Notes: generated by a model not told the origin, from the letters alone. A stretch of 64,000 nucleotides of DNA from Microcystis aeruginosa FD4 (GCF_009792235.1 NZ_CP046973.1:3410001-3474000); one strand, 5' to 3'; shown: positions 17,003 to 26,196, counted from the first letter of the stretch. Numbers and translations: made by a program.

Positions 17003-19183
17003 ATGGTAAATTATCAAGTAACGCTCAGGCCGGTCTATTCCTGTCCCGCAGACGAGATTCCAGACGGGATCAAGGTTCCCCAAGGATGGCGGTTATCGTG
17101 GCATCAGGTGGAGACCTGGAAAGCACTAAACGATCCCGATGTCGCGGTGATCATCAATTCGGCCATGACAGGGGACGGGAAAAGTCTAGCTGCGTATCTC
17201 GACGCGATGCAGGGAGTGAAACCCGATGATTCTCTCTGCCGTCCGATCGGTCTCTATCCCACCAATGAACTCGCTAGAGATCAGGAAAGTCAAATACAAG
17301 GCTATATCGATCGATTCAGACCTAATAACGATCCTCGCGTTAGTCGATTGAGTGGTGCAACACTGGAAATTTACGCGGAAAGTGAAGACATTCGGAAAGA
17401 CAACGCCATTTTAACCCGCATTGACCAATCGGATATTATCCTCACAAATCCTGATATTTTACATTATCTCCATCGTCACGCTTATATTACTCCTAAAGAT
17501 GCCCCCGATAAACTTTGGAGTCGTCTAGACGTTACATTCAATCTTTTTATACACGATGAATTTCATGTTTTTAGTGCGCCACAGATCGCGAGTGTTATTA
17601 ATACGATGCTATTGATGCGTCACACTAAAAATGAACGCAAACATCTATTTCTTTCTGCCACCCCAGAAAAACAACTACTCGAACGATTGAAAACCGTGTT
17701 CGCTGCCGAGGAAATTCGAGAGATTAACCCTTACGAACGTGAAAAGTACCGCTTTCCCGATTCAGAAGCGGAAAAACAGCAATTGGAGTCGCAGGGATGG
17801 CGACAGATCGCTCGACAGATAACTTTAAATTTTATTCCTATAGATTCTACTTTCGGGGCGTCGGAAACGTGGCTATTGGAAAACTGGCAGTTAATTCGTG
17901 ACTATTTTCTGCAATATCCGGGGAGTAAAGGTGCGATCATTCTCAATTCGATCGCTTCTGTCAAACGCTTAATCCGAGAGTTTAAGAACTTGCTCCATCC
18001 GTTGACAGTGGCAGAAAATACCGGTTTAACGGGACAAACACGAAAAAACGAATCGTTACAAGCCGATTTAGTTCTCGGAACCAGTACGATCGATGTGGGG
18101 GTGGATTTCCGGATTAACTTTTTAATTTTCGAGTCTGGGGATTCGGGGAGTTTTATCCAGCGCTTGGGACGACTCGGCAGACACGATGGACAGAGCGACG
18201 ATCAACCCTTCCTCAATTTTACTGCCTATGCGCTCGCGTCTAACTTCTTGGTCGAGCGATTATTTCTTGGCGAACATCCTCCTTTAGAGAAAAATGTCGC
18301 CTATGATCGCCCATTTTTAAACGAGCAAATTCGGGATAAATACCGCAAAATTAATAACTTTCAGGGATATTTCCGCCGTTGGGCGGGAGTGCAGTCCGTG
18401 GAGATAAGTCGCAAGCTCAATCATAAAACGATTCGGGATACATACCAAAAGAGTCGCGTCGCGTTTGAGGAGGATTGTCAGAGGGTTTTCCAGACGAGTC
18501 TGGGCCGGGTGAGGGGATGTCTGCAAACTTGGAGAGAAGACTGGCAACAGCTATCGGGACAAGTATCGAAAAGTCCGATTGAAGAGGACGCGAGTAGCTT
18601 TCGAGGTTCTAGCTCGCTTTCCTGCGGGTTGTACGATGAAGCATACGAAGACTGGCCCGGTGATTACTTCAAAACCTACGATTTACCCGGCATCCTCAGC
18701 AATCTCGACATTGAACCGATGACCCAAGCGGACTACCTCCGACTTCTAGAGTCAACCGCGGCCCGTCTTCAACAACCGATTGCCAAGGGACGGTTTCGCC
18801 ACTGCCTCGCGTTTATGAAGTTGCTGAGATATCGTCCAGAAAGACGACCATGGCGATTTAGCTACGGGGGAGACCTGAGAGAACTGGCGAATAGCTGGAA
18901 AGTGCAGGTTTTACGGGGTATTCAAGTCTATCCCTGTCCCTATCGGCAGATTAACGAGCGGATGAAAACCAGATATTTCGTCAGTTATCTGGTTCCGCAC
19001 CCAGTCGAGGAGGTGAAAAAACGTCTCCAGCTACCGATGCACTTTCAGATTTATCCGATAGACGAGTTCGGCCGCGAAAAAACCTCCGCACCTTACTCTA
19101 TAGCTTTCGGTCAATCGGCACTGCTACTCGATACCCAAGCCTACCGTCTCAAGGACAAAGGAGGAGACTCATGGATATGCTAG
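17003..19183 (+). CDS. cas3: type I-D Cas3 helicase (Cas3 prime)
   Basis: I choose ATG 17003 (MVNYQVTLRPVYSCP), giving 726 residues, because the extension from 16913 overlaps the regulatory gap. Superfamily 2 helicase motifs are all visible. Walker A is SAMTGDGKS at 53-61, the DExH box is DEFH at 185-188, SAT is at 218-220 and motif VI is QRLGRLGRHDG. There is no HD nuclease domain; in I-D systems that domain resides in Cas10d. It unwinds target DNA after recruitment by the Cascade complex. It is the first gene of the operon and its 3' end overlaps the next small ORF by 13 bases, with a strong GGAGGAG ribosome site within its last codons. Confidence 0.93.
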   Translation: MVNYQVTLRPVYSCPADEIPDGIKVPQGWRLSWHQVETWKALNDPDVAVIINSAMTGDGKSLAAYLDAMQGVKPDDSLCRPIGLYPTNELARDQESQIQGYIDRFRPNNDPRVSRLSGATLEIYAESEDIRKDNAILTRIDQSDIILTNPDILHYLHRHAYITPKDAPDKLWSRLDVTFNLFIHDEFHVFSAPQIASVINTMLLMRHTKNERKHLFLSATPEKQLLERLKTVFAAEEIREINPYEREKYRFPDSEAEKQQLESQGWRQIARQITLNFIPIDSTFGASETWLLENWQLIRDYFLQYPGSKGAIILNSIASVKRLIREFKNLLHPLTVAENTGLTGQTRKNESLQADLVLGTSTIDVGVDFRINFLIFESGDSGSFIQRLGRLGRHDGQSDDQPFLNFTAYALASNFLVERLFLGEHPPLEKNVAYDRPFLNEQIRDKYRKINNFQGYFRRWAGVQSVEISRKLNHKTIRDTYQKSRVAFEEDCQRVFQTSLGRVRGCLQTWREDWQQLSGQVSKSPIEEDASSFRGSSSLSCGLYDEAYEDWPGDYFKTYDLPGILSNLDIEPMTQADYLRLLESTAARLQQPIAKGRFRHCLAFMKLLRYRPERRPWRFSYGGDLRELANSWKVQVLRGIQVYPCPYRQINERMKTRYFVSYLVPHPVEEVKKRLQLPMHFQIYPIDEFGREKTSAPYSIAFGQSALLLDTQAYRLKDKGGDSWIC

Positions 19184-19410
19184 AACTGTTATCCCTATTA
19201 GGGTTTGCTCATCACCTTATGGGCGATGACAGGAAAGTTAAATATAACTATATCTCTAATCGAGTAGATAAAGTTTCAATACCTAATAGGCATTATTACT
19301 CACTTAACGGAAGTCGAGGAGGTTTACTTTCCCTTGCTCAGGGTAGCAGAATCGGGCAGGTAGTTTTACAATGGTCTTTATATACTCAATTAGCAAGCGA
19401 GAAGCTATAA
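19171..19410 (+). CDS. unknown small protein 1 in the cas operon (79 aa)
   Basis: The frame begins inside the end of cas3. ATG 19171 is preceded by AAAGGAGGAGACTC, an excellent ribosome-binding site at normal spacing, which supports real translation coupled to cas3. The product starts MDMLELLSLLGFAHHLMGDD and is rich in Ser, Leu and basic residues (NYISNRVDKVSIPNRHYY, GSRGGLLSLAQGSRIGQVV). It has no membrane segment and no motif I recognise. It is not one of the standard I-D proteins. It could be an accessory Cas protein, a regulator, or the remnant of a larger gene. Confidence 0.55.
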   Translation: MDMLELLSLLGFAHHLMGDDRKVKYNYISNRVDKVSIPNRHYYSLNGSRGGLLSLAQGSRIGQVVLQWSLYTQLASEKL

Positions 19411-19440
19411 TTGATGGATGAACCATAGAAGGAGCCGCCT

Positions 19441-19719
19441 ATGCAATCCTCAAACAGTCATTTAGCGAACTCATCTAAAATTACGGTGGAGCCATGCAAG
19501 TTTATGTACTACCTATTGATCGCGTTCAATGAAATGGAGCATCAACATCGAAAAATCTTTCAAATTCAACAAGCGCAAGAAGAGAAAATCGAGCATATTC
19601 AAAGGAAGTTCGATGAACTGGAGGAATCATTCGGTGGAATTTTAGCTGAATATCGATATTTCAAGAATCGTACCGCCGATTTAGAACATCAAGTCCTTAC
19701 TGAAAACTTGGAAGATTAA
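19441..19719 (+). CDS. unknown small coiled-coil protein 2 in the cas operon (92 aa)
   Basis: ATG 19441 follows AGAAGGAGCCGCCT, a good ribosome site, 30 bases after the previous ORF. The first 20 residues are polar (MQSSNSHLANSSKITVEP). Next come an aromatic patch (CKFMYYLLIAFNEMEHQHRK) and a long helix (EEKIEHIQRKFDELEESF), then AEYRYFKNRTADLEHQVL, a likely coiled coil. No known domain is recognised. Its place directly before an MNT-type nucleotidyltransferase and HEPN fragment suggests either a third member of that module or an independent cas-operon passenger. The function is unknown. Confidence 0.6.
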   Translation: MQSSNSHLANSSKITVEPCKFMYYLLIAFNEMEHQHRKIFQIQQAQEEKIEHIQRKFDELEESFGGILAEYRYFKNRTADLEHQVLTENLED

Positions 19720-19736
19720 TACTCGGTTAGAAAATC

Positions 19737-20186
19737 ATGGCTAACTCTATTTTAGAAAACTCCCAAAAGCTGTCCTCTCAACTTCTCGAAAAAATTCCCT
19801 ATGTCAAACTATTAGTTTTATTCGGTTCTAGAGCGACCAGAAAAAATCACGACGGTAGTGATTGGGATTTTGCGGTTCTATATGACGAAAAAGCCGAGGG
19901 GAAACAAGATCAAGAAAAATACGAGCGATATCTAGAAGTTCTTGACTACCTGAGTGAAGTATTAAAGATCAATAGGGACGCAATCGATCTTGTTGAACTT
20001 GATCGCTGTTCTCCCCTTATCGGTTATCAAGTCGCACGAGATGGAAAACTTATTTACGAAAGTCATGTTGGCGAGTTTCTTAAATTTCGTGTTCGAGCGT
20101 GGAAGGTATATGCTGATACCGCCAAGTTTCGTAAAACCCAGAAAGAAAGTATTCATCTTTGGTTAAAAAAATGGAGTTTGCAATGA
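19737..20186 (+). CDS. MNT-type nucleotidyltransferase (antitoxin of HEPN/MNT systems)
   Basis: The 149-residue protein has the minimal nucleotidyltransferase signature GSRATRKNHDGSDWDFAVLY at about residues 34-53. Its GSR and D-x-D metal-binding pair are intact, and DAIDLVEL continues the domain. MNT proteins of MntA-HepT systems transfer AMP units onto the HEPN toxin and silence it. It ends in an ATGA overlap with the HEPN fragment that follows, the usual coupling of this pair. It lies between cas3 and cas10d in the same direction, so it is probably co-transcribed with the cas genes. The C-terminal 40 residues (FLKFRVRAWKVYADTAKF) are typical of the family. Confidence 0.82.
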   Translation: MANSILENSQKLSSQLLEKIPYVKLLVLFGSRATRKNHDGSDWDFAVLYDEKAEGKQDQEKYERYLEVLDYLSEVLKINRDAIDLVELDRCSPLIGYQVARDGKLIYESHVGEFLKFRVRAWKVYADTAKFRKTQKESIHLWLKKWSLQ

Positions 20187-20293
20187 TGGAAAGAAAAATT
20201 ATAGAATCAAGAATTAGCTTGATGATTAAATATCTTGATCGCCTGAAATGTTTCGAGTCTATCAAGTTAATCGATTATCAAGAAAATGAGTAA
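20183..20293 (+). pseudogene. truncated HEPN (HepT/DUF86) toxin, N-terminal 36 residues
   Basis: Starting in the ATGATGG that overlaps the end of the MNT gene, the frame reads MMERKIIESRISLMIKYLDR, then LKCFESIKLIDYQENE and TAA. This matches the first helix of HepT-type HEPN proteins, where the sequence usually goes on to a VERLLQLIVEA helix and the R-x4-6-H ribonuclease motif. None of that is present in any frame of the roughly 100 bases before cas10d. The toxin is therefore probably inactive while its partner is intact. Confidence 0.65.
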
Positions 20294-20395
20294 ATTGATC
20301 ATGAAATTGTTTTTAAATCTATCCCTAAAACTTAAAAACAATTCCCTATTTATATCTACAAATCATCACTTACTTAGATGTACAGGAGCAGGATA

Positions 20396-23300
20396 ATGGC
20401 TAGAAAGAAAAAAGAAACAAGTCAAGAGATTCAACAATTAAATATTTTTGACTATCGAGATAATATTGAATCCTTTCAAGACGAAAACGAGGATATAAAT
20501 AATTATGAGGAAGAGGAAGAAGAGCCACCAGATTCTAACCGAGATGAAGAAGAGATTCAAAAAGAATTTTTAACGACTAAACTCTTTAAAGAAGCAATTA
20601 TTAAGCAGAATCCCGAAGATCCTGTCATGATAGATTTCGCCGAGTATGTATTGCCTAATTTCTTGAAAGTTGCTGCTGGTGTGACTGCAAAAGGAGGTAA
20701 ATGGATCGAGAATAAAATAGCGGAGGGAAATTTAAAAAGCGATCGAGCTTTGCACGACCAATCATTAAGCACTCACATCCTGAATGGATTATTCGCAGCC
20801 AACTTAATCGAACAACAAATAGAAAAATTAGACACAACTATTAAACGATATATCAAAGAATTTGATAGAAGATTGGGTATGGCGGGATTTATTTTACATG
20901 ATTTCGAGAAATTTAAGTATGATCGCTTTCCACAGATGCCTGAAAAGTACAAAAATTTGTCAGAAATTCGAGGATTATCTATTCAAGAACATCGAGAAAT
21001 TCTTGATGTGATGGTTCGTTATCTACAATTAGATGTTTTTATTGATCCAGAAAATCCAGAAGTATATCGAGAATACATAGATGATTTACTGGTGATAGCT
21101 TACAACACGCAAGTTCGTTGGGGAACTAACTGGAATTTCTCCATTCATGATGGACTCTTTCCTAAATTAAAACCGAGAGGTGATAAATTATTTTCTTTAA
21201 CTGGATTAGCTTGTTTAGCCGATCGGATATCCTCCATAGTCAAGCATCCTCAAGACGCTTTAAGTTCTAGCTTAGACGACATTCTAGGTCGATTGAGTAA
21301 TAGAAATTTGAAGTTAACCTATCATGCTATCTCGGAAAATCGAGGAGTCTTAACTAATGTTATCAATAACGCTCTTATCGATGAATATGTCAGTCTCAAC
21401 ACCCCCGAAAAGCAGTATTATCAACCGTTACTATATTTACCGACTGGAGTAGTTTATCTAACCTCCCGTAATGCACCAGAAATATCGGTAGATAATATTC
21501 CCGAAAGAGTGGTTGATAAAATCAATTCTCTCTGTATCGGAGAATTGCGAACTAGACAGACAGGATTTAATCGAGATGGTAAAGGAATGAAATACGCAGA
21601 ATATTATCATTTATTCTTTAACACCCTCGAATTGATGGACGTTGGTTTAGATGCAACGCTAAAAATTCTGAAAGATGGGAAAAAGCCTGTTTCTGGCGAT
21701 CGAAGCGGTACTTTGGTTAAATTTCAAAAGTTAGGAATTTTATCCGATCAATATAATTTCGAGTTTAAAGAAGATATTCGGATCGATCAGATCGCCGAGT
21801 TTTGTGATTTAATCAGCCGTAAAATATGGGATGAGAAAGTCTCTCAAATTCTAGAAACTTGTAAGCGGGATAAAAACATTCCTAAACCACCTGACTTCGA
21901 TTTTATGCTTGAAGTCGCCAAACATTGGGATTTACTAAGCTATATTCCCGCCATTCGGGAGATTCAAAGAATAAACGATAGTCTTAAGGAACGTAAATTA
22001 AAAGGCAATACAGGTGGACTACCTTTAGAATGGTATTATTTGGCCGCCAAGTATTTAGAGCATAATGTAGGAATCGGAAATGAAGAAATTAAACCGAGAT
22101 GTCAAAAATTATTAATCCATCTTCGCAATTCGATCGAACCCATTTTAAACGATTATCAAGTTTTCGATGGATGGGATGATTTACGCGCGTGGGTTAAACA
22201 AGTAGTCATGTTACCAAATCAACAGACAGATACCAGATCACCCGATAAATTTTTTGAAGAATTTCAACGCTATAAAAATGCTAAAAAATCGGGAAGGGGA
22301 AAAACAGCACTTTGCTCTATATCCCATTCCGCATATAGCGTAACCGAGCAGATGGAATCGGCAGTCTTGTTCACTCCCCAAGTTTACACTAATAAACAAA
22401 ATCTAGGAGGTTCTAACGCTAAACGTAACATTTCCAGCATCGCAGGAATCGAATTCATGTTACGGCAAATTTTAATGAGCGAGACAGAAGCGGTAGGAAA
22501 AAATTTTGAGGATGCTAAATATCGTTATATTTATTTTTATCCTACCTACTACTGCACTCCAGAAACCAACGCATTTTTGCATCGGGTATATGAGGAAATC
22601 AAACAATCTCGCTTCGATACAGATGTTCGTAATCATTTCATTAGTAAAGACTTAAAAGCGAATCTCGAATTAGACCAATATCGGAGTCTTGATATTTTTC
22701 ATCTCGATAATACTTCAATAAAGGATCGATCTCTCAAACTCTCCTATCCCGAAAAGCAACCTCTCACCTTCTACTTTATGGCTCTTCCTCCTGAAGTTAA
22801 AGGGAAAGATAAAAAAATAACCGACACGGAATCATGGATTATGCCAGCATGGTTAGGATTAGCTTTCCCGATGATCTTGGATGTTAAAACGGTGGTTTCT
22901 GAGTCTCCTATTCCTCCCTTTAATGATGGTGCAGAATTTCAGGAAACTGTTTTTCTCGATGGTGCGCCACCTGCACTTCGAGCTTTAGTTCAACGAGATT
23001 TATTTCGCTTGGACTACATCTTAGAAAGTTGGGAGGAAGAAGGAAAAAAATATTCCGCCCCTCTAAATACCCTAACCGCAGCCTATTATATTCATTTGGA
23101 CGTAAACTCGAAGCAGGGTAAGACGGGTTATGACCCCAATTGGGGCAAATTAACGGAACTAGCTATCAATTTAGAAACCAGTCCTCTCTATGTTTTTCAT
23201 TACCTTAAACAGTGGAAACGGGGCAAAGATGCTGATATACCGAGCGCTAATCGGATCGCTCTGTATCTCTACGATTTTTATCCTTGTTTCGATCCCTATG

Positions 23301-23806
23301 TACAAGCTAACCGAACCAATTTAACTATCGATATGACAGCAGAATCGCCCTTAAATCACCCGAAAAACTTAACCGAATTGTATCGTCAATTCTATCGAGC
23401 TAATAAACGATATAATCCGAAAGCAAACGCAGTTTTAAAACCGATCGATGTGGCTGCAGATACGATTCTCAAAGGAGGAATGTATCAGGGAGAAGCCCTA
23501 GTTTCTGTAGTAGCGGCGGAAGTGGCCAGCTTAATGAATCGTGTTCATGCTTCTACAGCAGAAGGTCGCTGGATTCTATCCGATCGAGAACAGGAAAGAC
23601 AGAAAATATTGTCTTTTGCTCGTTATTTTGTGATCGATGTGTTCGAGGGTTCTTTTAAGGGCGATCGAGCGCGTCTAGCCGGCAGACAATTAAACCTCAT
23701 TTGCGATACCTGCGAATTTCTTTACCGTCTCGAACAGGACAAAGAAAATCAAGAGTTAAAAGCCCAGGGTCAACCTGTGGAAGAAGATTCTGAAAACAAT
23801 AATTAA
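20396..23806 (+). CDS. cas10d: Cas10d (Csc3), large subunit of type I-D Cascade
   Basis: ATG 20396 is preceded by CAGGAGCAGGATA, so I use it rather than 20378; the protein has 1136 residues. After an acidic N-terminus (EDINNYEEEEEEPPDSNRDEE) there is an HD nuclease domain. Its His lies in LSTHILNGLF (127) and its HD pair in FILHDFEKFK (168-169). The C-terminal region (GEALVSVVAAEVASLMNRVH) is helical. There is no GGDD cyclase motif, as expected for Cas10d. It replaces Cas8 as the large Cascade subunit and supplies target cleavage by its HD domain. It is followed 17 bases later by csc2. Confidence 0.95.
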   Translation: MARKKKETSQEIQQLNIFDYRDNIESFQDENEDINNYEEEEEEPPDSNRDEEEIQKEFLTTKLFKEAIIKQNPEDPVMIDFAEYVLPNFLKVAAGVTAKGGKWIENKIAEGNLKSDRALHDQSLSTHILNGLFAANLIEQQIEKLDTTIKRYIKEFDRRLGMAGFILHDFEKFKYDRFPQMPEKYKNLSEIRGLSIQEHREILDVMVRYLQLDVFIDPENPEVYREYIDDLLVIAYNTQVRWGTNWNFSIHDGLFPKLKPRGDKLFSLTGLACLADRISSIVKHPQDALSSSLDDILGRLSNRNLKLTYHAISENRGVLTNVINNALIDEYVSLNTPEKQYYQPLLYLPTGVVYLTSRNAPEISVDNIPERVVDKINSLCIGELRTRQTGFNRDGKGMKYAEYYHLFFNTLELMDVGLDATLKILKDGKKPVSGDRSGTLVKFQKLGILSDQYNFEFKEDIRIDQIAEFCDLISRKIWDEKVSQILETCKRDKNIPKPPDFDFMLEVAKHWDLLSYIPAIREIQRINDSLKERKLKGNTGGLPLEWYYLAAKYLEHNVGIGNEEIKPRCQKLLIHLRNSIEPILNDYQVFDGWDDLRAWVKQVVMLPNQQTDTRSPDKFFEEFQRYKNAKKSGRGKTALCSISHSAYSVTEQMESAVLFTPQVYTNKQNLGGSNAKRNISSIAGIEFMLRQILMSETEAVGKNFEDAKYRYIYFYPTYYCTPETNAFLHRVYEEIKQSRFDTDVRNHFISKDLKANLELDQYRSLDIFHLDNTSIKDRSLKLSYPEKQPLTFYFMALPPEVKGKDKKITDTESWIMPAWLGLAFPMILDVKTVVSESPIPPFNDGAEFQETVFLDGAPPALRALVQRDLFRLDYILESWEEEGKKYSAPLNTLTAAYYIHLDVNSKQGKTGYDPNWGKLTELAINLETSPLYVFHYLKQWKRGKDADIPSANRIALYLYDFYPCFDPYVQANRTNLTIDMTAESPLNHPKNLTELYRQFYRANKRYNPKANAVLKPIDVAADTILKGGMYQGEALVSVVAAEVASLMNRVHASTAEGRWILSDREQERQKILSFARYFVIDVFEGSFKGDRARLAGRQLNLICDTCEFLYRLEQDKENQELKAQGQPVEEDSENNN

Positions 23807-23823
23807 TTCAAGGAGTACCTACC

Positions 23824-24825
23824 ATGTCTTTACTGAAAACCCTCGATTCTAAATTCTTTCATGGCGAGATTCCCTACAAACCGATGGGAAAATATGTTCA
23901 CTTTTTGACGATTCGAGTCACGGAATCTTATCCTTTATTTCAAACAGATGGAGAGCTAAATAAAGCTCGTGTTCGTGCGGGAATTGACAAGAATAAAACT
24001 ATCAGTCGTTTATCGATGTTTAAGCGTAAACAGTCAACTCCAGAACGTCTAGTTGGTCGAGAATTACTCAGAAACTACGGATTAATTACCGCCAAAGAAT
24101 GTGAGTACAATGTAAAATTTGCCATGAATAACCCCGACTGTATTATCTATGGGTTCGCTATTGGTGATTCGGGTTCAGAAAAATCGAAAGTAGTAGTAGA
24201 TACGGCTTTTTCGATCACACCCTTTGATGAATCCCATGAAAGTTTTACTTTAAACGCTCCCTACGAGAATGGTACCATGGCATCTAAGGGAGAAAATAAC
24301 ACAAAAGTAGGTGAAGTGACTAGCCGAATTAACCAGCAGGATCACATCCGTCCGCAGGTGTTTTTCCCTAGTATTGTCACCCTAAAAGATCCGACAGAAG
24401 CGGGTTTTCTCTACGTTTTTAATAACATCCTGCGTACCCGTCACTACGGCGCGCAAACTACCCGGACGGGACGGGTAAGAAATGAGCTTATTGGTGTTAT
24501 TTTTGCCGATGGGGAAATTGTTAGTAATTTGCGCTGGACACAGGCAATATATGATCGCCTTCCCGATGAAGTATTACACTCGATCGATCCCTTAGACGAG
24601 GATTTAGTTATGGAAAAAGCCACCGAAGCAATACAAGCATTAATGGCGGAAGAATTTATCGTTCATACCGATTTTATCGGGGAAAATTTTCAACCTTTAT
24701 TAACCGAGGTGAAAACTCTCACGGGTACGGAAGCAGGAATTCGATCGATCCTAGATCAAGCGAATGACGATTCAAAAAAATACTTTAAAGAATATATTGA
24801 GAAAAAGAAAGCCGAGAAAAAATAG
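23824..24825 (+). CDS. csc2: Csc2 (Cas7d), backbone subunit of type I-D Cascade
   Basis: The 333-residue protein has the length and order expected of Csc2. Recognisable blocks are LKTLDSKFFHGEIPYKPMGK, GRELLRNYGLITAKECEYNV, NNPDCIIYGFAIGDSGSEKS and NNILRTRHYGAQTTRTGRVR. Several copies of this RRM-like protein coat the crRNA and form the helical Cascade backbone. A good ribosome site, CAAGGAGTACCTACC, precedes ATG 23824. It sits 17 bases after cas10d and shortly before csc1, as in other cyanobacterial I-D loci. The frame is intact throughout. Confidence 0.95.
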   Translation: MSLLKTLDSKFFHGEIPYKPMGKYVHFLTIRVTESYPLFQTDGELNKARVRAGIDKNKTISRLSMFKRKQSTPERLVGRELLRNYGLITAKECEYNVKFAMNNPDCIIYGFAIGDSGSEKSKVVVDTAFSITPFDESHESFTLNAPYENGTMASKGENNTKVGEVTSRINQQDHIRPQVFFPSIVTLKDPTEAGFLYVFNNILRTRHYGAQTTRTGRVRNELIGVIFADGEIVSNLRWTQAIYDRLPDEVLHSIDPLDEDLVMEKATEAIQALMAEEFIVHTDFIGENFQPLLTEVKTLTGTEAGIRSILDQANDDSKKYFKEYIEKKKAEKK

Positions 24826-24862
24826 CTAATTTCGTCGGGTGGGTGTCGCCCACCCTATCATT

Positions 24863-25537
24863 ATGGTTCACATCTATTCCTGTCAATTAGAACTGCACGA
24901 TAGTCTTTATTACGCAACCCGTGAAATCGGCAGACTCTACGAAACCGAACCCGTAATTCATAATTACGCGCTCTGTTATGCTTTGGGATTGGTAAATAGC
25001 GATAGTTATCGTTACTTCTGTTCCGAACAGATTCCACAGTACCAAGAACATTTAAATCCTCTTAACGAAGAGAAAATTTATGTCACTCCCGCACGGGCGA
25101 TCGCTCATACGGCGGTTCTCAATACTTGGAAATATGCCAATAATAACTATCATGTGGAGATGGAAAAAACCCAGAAAAATATTCCCATTTTTGGCAGAGC
25201 AAAAGAAATCGCTCCCGAAAGTGTTTTTGAATGTTTTATCATTTCCTGTCACCCCCTACAGCTTCCTAAATGGATTCGTTTGGGAAAATGGATGAGTAAA
25301 GCGGAAGTAAAACTAACAGAACTTTCCCTATCAAAACAAAAAGAGGATTTATTTATCTATCCCTATCCTTTAAATCCTCTCGATGTTATGTTTACCCATC
25401 AGGTGATTGGCTACGACGTGATCAATATGCCACCCGTTAGTTTAATCCGTAATGTACGAATGCGCGGGGAGTATTACCAAATAAGCGATCGCACCGATCT
25501 GAAAATTCCCGCTCGATTGTCCTATCACTTCGGTTAA
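24863..25537 (+). CDS. csc1: Csc1 (Cas5d), type I-D Cascade subunit
   Basis: I use ATG 24863 (MVHIYSCQLELHDSLYYATR), giving 224 residues; the start at 24839 adds eight residues unlike the family. The protein has the Csc1 pattern: ETEPVIHNYALCYALG near the start, TPARAIAHTAVLNTWKYANN, and the C-terminal PPVSLIRNVRMRGEYYQI. It occupies the Cas5 position, binding the 5' handle of the crRNA. Its last 46 codons belong to the segment duplicated in tandem at 26197, so a second copy of this C-terminus exists fused to a cas6 start. This copy is complete. Confidence 0.94.
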   Translation: MVHIYSCQLELHDSLYYATREIGRLYETEPVIHNYALCYALGLVNSDSYRYFCSEQIPQYQEHLNPLNEEKIYVTPARAIAHTAVLNTWKYANNNYHVEMEKTQKNIPIFGRAKEIAPESVFECFIISCHPLQLPKWIRLGKWMSKAEVKLTELSLSKQKEDLFIYPYPLNPLDVMFTHQVIGYDVINMPPVSLIRNVRMRGEYYQISDRTDLKIPARLSYHFG

Positions 25538-26196
25538 AAATTGACTATGACTCTTATCTCTTCTAAATCCCTCACTTTACCAGAATTTCTATCGTTACCC
25601 GATGGCGATATTACCTATGAATTAGTCGATGGAGAAGCGATCCCGAAAATGTCACCAAAATTCTTTCATTCTCGTTTAACTGGTGCTTTATTTCTGGTAC
25701 TCGATCGCTGGAATCAAGGACGGGGAGAAGTGGGAATCGAATGGGCGATCATTCTAAGCAAAAACGATCGAGATTGGTGTCCTGTTCCCGATCTCCTCTA
25801 CATTTCCCCGGAAAGGTTAGGAGACATTCCCCTCACCGATGAAGCTTGTCCCGTTCCCCCGGAATTAGTCATCGAAATTATTTCCCCTGAACAATCCTTC
25901 AGCAGCCTGAGCGAAAAAGCCGTGGCCTACCTAAAAGCGGGAGTTAGTCGCGTCTGGATCGTCGATCCCCGGGCCAAGCAGATCACGATTTTCTATCCCG
26001 ACGCACCCCCAGCGATTAAAAAAGGTGATGACGAGATTAGCGATATTCTCCTCCCCGATTTAACCCTAACTCCCAGACAAATTTTTGCCAAGGCCCGATT
26101 AAGTTAATGCCCTACAGTCTCGTTCTCAATCTCACACCCCGATCGCCTATCTATCCGAATTTTCTCACCGGACGACACCTTCATGCGCTATTTCTT
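25394..26196 (+). repeat. tandem duplication in the cas operon, copy 1
   Basis: This 803-bp unit starts in csc1 (ACCCATCAGGTG) and ends in the 5' part of cas6 (CGCTATTTCTT). Copy 2 begins at 26197. The junction ...TTCTTACCC/ATCAGG shares TTACCC with both parental sites, which points to a short-homology event. The copies differ by scattered substitutions, one 6-bp insertion and one extra base. Confidence 0.92.
25547..26107 (+). CDS. Uma2 family (DUF820) nuclease gene between csc1 and cas6
   Basis: From ATG 25547 the product is 186 residues. It shows Uma2 landmarks: DGDITYELVDGEAIPKMSP, DWCPVPDLLYISPERLG, PPELVIEIISPEQSFSSLSEKAVAYLKAGVSRVWIVDP and a final LTPRQIFAKARLS. The PD-(D/E)XK-like residues (D of PDLLY, E of VIEI) are present. 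It starts nine bases after csc1 ends, and its TAA overlaps the ATG of the downstream cas6-like frame by one base. It is therefore translated as part of the cas operon. Uma2 genes are abundant mobile cargo in cyanobacteria; a role in CRISPR function is not established. Confidence 0.88.
   Translation: MTLISSKSLTLPEFLSLPDGDITYELVDGEAIPKMSPKFFHSRLTGALFLVLDRWNQGRGEVGIEWAIILSKNDRDWCPVPDLLYISPERLGDIPLTDEACPVPPELVIEIISPEQSFSSLSEKAVAYLKAGVSRVWIVDPRAKQITIFYPDAPPAIKKGDDEISDILLPDLTLTPRQIFAKARLS

Noticed and set aside
20080..20265. Minus-strand frame opposite the MNT/HEPN genes
   Set aside because: Antisense shadow; the plus-strand genes have family motifs.
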